Assembly: GCA_052388135.1 (NCBI GenBank)
Contig: JBQTIM010000071.1
Span: forward strand, 1-8,421
Length of the DNA stretch: 8,421 nucleotides
Origin: JBQTIM01 sp052388135
GTDB taxonomy: Bacteria > Elusimicrobiota > Elusimicrobia > FEN-1173
Reading direction: 5' to 3'
The translations under genes and the position numbers were made by a program. This document shows, piece after piece, positions 7,240-8,421 of this stretch (position 1 is its first letter; the number at the start of each line of letters is the position of its first letter). The notes under the pieces were generated by a model. That model did no database searches. It was not told where the DNA came from and saw only the letters and a list, made by a program, of their open reading frames with translations.

Positions 7240-7977
7240 CTAACCTTCCTCCACGGCTTTTTGGCGGACGCCCCGGTTCAGAGCCGACAGATGCGGCTCG
7301 CGCTCCAGGAGGCCCAGCACCTCGCGCCAGGAAAACAACCCATCGCCGCCCAGCCGCCTGTAGACCTCGCGGACAAACGCCAAATCCTCGGCCGTGTCCA
7401 CCGTCCACCGCAAGTCGGAGCGATCGGAGCCATCCACCACGCTCACGAGGGAAAATTTTTCAGGATGCTCGTAAATGTAGGGATAAACATGGGCGCGCTG
7501 GTACGGTTTATCCGCCTCTTCCCAAGCGCGCTCCAGGGCCGAAAAAGACGACATCTCGACGTCCAAACCGTGAGGATAAGTCCGTTGCAGCGTGTTGGCC
7601 GCAAAATCCGCCGGCGGGCCGGCGCTTTCAAACGCTTCCGCAACCTTATCCACCAATTCCGGATCCGCCAACGGACAATCCGCCGTGATGCGGATGACGG
7701 CGTCGGCGCGGAAAAACCGGGCCGCCTCATAGTAGCGATCCAGAACCTTTTCCTCATCGCCGCGGAACGCCTCCACGCCCAACTCGCGGGCGTGGCGCGC
7801 GACGGCCTCGTCTTTTTCGGACGAGGTGGTTGCCACGGCCACCACGTCGGCCGACGCGGCGCGCCGGACCCTCCGCACGACGCGCGCGAGCATCGTTTCC
7901 CCTTCAATATCCATCATGACCTTCCCGGGCAGGCGGCTCGACCCCATGCGCGCCTGAATGAGAAGCACGCGCCTCAT
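7240..7977 (-). CDS. spsF: SpsF-type cytidylyltransferase, probable CMP-pseudaminic acid synthetase
   Basis: A 245-residue protein of the SpsF/COG1861 nucleotidyltransferase family, related to CMP-sugar synthetases such as NeuA and PseF. In this setting it most likely activates the free nine-carbon sugar with CTP, giving CMP-pseudaminic acid in the cytoplasm. Visible signatures: the N-terminal nucleotide-binding loop QARMGSSRLPGKVM (residues 8-21), ITADCPLADPELVD (97-110) with the Asp expected to hold the metal, and LRWTVDTAEDLAFVREVY (189-206), a typical C-terminal block of this family. Length is normal. I chose the ATG at 7977 because homology starts there with RRVLLIQAR and because it overlaps the methylase stop as ATGA; the frame is open further upstream to 8274 but that part is shadow of the methylase. 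Classical PseF is a somewhat different subfamily, so CMP-Pse as product is inferred from the neighbours rather than read from the protein. The stop TAG directly abuts the ATG of pseG. Confidence 0.87.
   Translation of the reverse strand: MRRVLLIQARMGSSRLPGKVMMDIEGETMLARVVRRVRRAASADVVAVATTSSEKDEAVARHARELGVEAFRGDEEKVLDRYYEAARFFRADAVIRITADCPLADPELVDKVAEAFESAGPPADFAANTLQRTYPHGLDVEMSSFSALERAWEEADKPYQRAHVYPYIYEHPEKFSLVSVVDGSDRSDLRWTVDTAEDLAFVREVYRRLGGDGLFSWREVLGLLEREPHLSALNRGVRQKAVEEG
7244..7252 (-). promoter_or_regulatory. Strong ribosome binding site for the pseG-pseH fusion gene
   Basis: On the minus strand GGAGGAAGG sits within the last codons of the spsF-type gene, followed by TTAG and the ATG at 7239. 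It supports this start and suggests that pseG is both independently loaded and coupled to spsF translation. Confidence 0.7.
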
Positions 7978-8420
7978 CCGCGCTGCTTTTCGAAAAGCCA
8001 ATAAGTCACATCGTCCCATCCCTGCTCCCGGGTCAGGCGGTTCGTCTCCCGCAGCGCCAGCGAAGGGAATTCCTCGCGGTAGATGGCGCCGTAATCGCGC
8101 TTGAACAAGGCCCCGGCCTGTCCTCTGTAAGGCACCTCCACGGTCCGTTCGGCGAAGTATTCCATGCACAGCACCCATCGCCGGGAGCATCGCACGATTT
8201 CGCGCATGACCGCGCGCAAAGATTCCTCCGGCTGATGGATGAGGACGCCGGCCGTGAAAACAAGCTCGAACCATCCGTCCCGGAAGGCTATGTCGCGCGC
8301 CGGAGACCAGAGCACGTTGATGCCCGGAAATTGCCGGCGCACCTCCCGAACCGCGTTTTCGTTGATGTCGAGGCCGTAAACGTCGCGCGACGGTATTTTT
8401 TCAGCGATCCAGCGCAGATT
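7974..8420 (-). CDS. Pseudaminic acid locus SAM-dependent methylase (3' part, cut by right window edge)
   Basis: The reading frame is open to the right edge; 148 residues and the TGA stop are visible. It begins mid-domain with NLRWIAEKIPSRDVYGLDIN, where the acidic residue in GLDIN matches the end of strand 2 of class I SAM methyltransferases that contacts the SAM ribose; the glycine-rich SAM loop must lie just outside the window. Further on are a DxxFDLV-like stretch (DGWFELVFTAGVLIHQ) and a C-terminal block with EYF, VEVPYRG and LFKRDYG, ending DDVTYWLFEK. These later blocks are what I recall as hallmarks of the small family called pseudaminic acid biosynthesis-associated methylase, usually about 200 residues, so roughly 55 N-terminal residues are missing. 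Location directly before nonulosonic acid genes supports this. The methyl acceptor is not known; Pse itself or a precursor is an inference. An internal GTG at 8342 is not the real start, because homologous sequence continues upstream. Its stop overlaps the next start (ATGA). Confidence 0.85.
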   Translation of the reverse strand, partial: NLRWIAEKIPSRDVYGLDINENAVREVRRQFPGINVLWSPARDIAFRDGWFELVFTAGVLIHQPEESLRAVMREIVRCSRRWVLCMEYFAERTVEVPYRGQAGALFKRDYGAIYREEFPSLALRETNRLTREQGWDDVTYWLFEKQRG

Positions 8421-8421
8421 C

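Noticed and set aside
7049..7408. Shadow frame of 119 codons across the spsF-pseG junction.
   Set aside because: It overlaps two strong genes in another frame and is Gly/Arg-rich with no domain pattern.
7985..7998. A perfect 14-nt palindrome GCTTTTCGAAAAGC located 7 nt before the spsF-type start codon.
   Set aside because: It encodes part of the conserved C-terminal WLFEK segment of the methylase, so coding constraint or chance is a sufficient explanation; there is no U-tract for a terminator.
7978..8274. An N-terminal extension of the spsF-type gene to 8274.
   Set aside because: It overlaps the methylase in another frame, and the family's N-terminus is at the ATG at 7977.

Overview
The window is one dense gene-coding block. 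All eight genes are on the minus strand, so they read from the right edge to the left edge. Every junction I could resolve is an overlap of 4 or 8 nt or a direct stop/start abutment, so there is no intergenic DNA, no internal promoter or terminator, and no RNA gene, mobile element or repeat array that I can support. The layout is a single polysaccharide or glycoconjugate operon. The organism is a bacterium of fairly high G+C that often uses GTG or TTG starts. The Wzx-type flippase and the sugar pathway fit a (probably Gram-negative) surface-glycan maker, but I cannot assign a phylum.

In transcription order: (1) the 3' part of a SAM-dependent methylase of the type found in pseudaminic acid (Pse) loci (7974-8420, cut by the right edge); (2) an SpsF-type cytidylyltransferase (7240-7977); (3) a fused PseG hydrolase plus PseH-like GNAT acetyltransferase (5728-7239); (4) pseudaminic acid synthase PseI (4667-5731). 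Together these cover N-acetylation, UDP removal, condensation with PEP and probably CMP activation. PseB and PseC, which make the UDP-sugar precursor from UDP-GlcNAc, are not in the window and may lie upstream beyond 8421.

Downstream of pseI come the assembly genes: (5) and (6) two tandem, diverged paralogues resembling GT-B capsule (KpsS/KpsC-like) transferases (3201-4670 and 1898-3208); (7) a GT4-family glycosyltransferase (741-1901); and (8) the N-terminal half of a Wzx-type lipid-linked oligosaccharide flippase (1-748, cut by the left edge). The coherent reading is synthesis of CMP-Pse (possibly with a methylated variant), transfer into a lipid-linked repeat unit, and export by Wzx.

The points most worth following are three. 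The first KpsS-like protein has a KEHP motif typical of CMP-sugar-using GT-B enzymes and is a good candidate pseudaminyltransferase. Its neighbouring paralogue has lost that motif (REDP) and a glutamate in the next conserved loop. Two consecutive Pse pathway steps are fused in one polypeptide.
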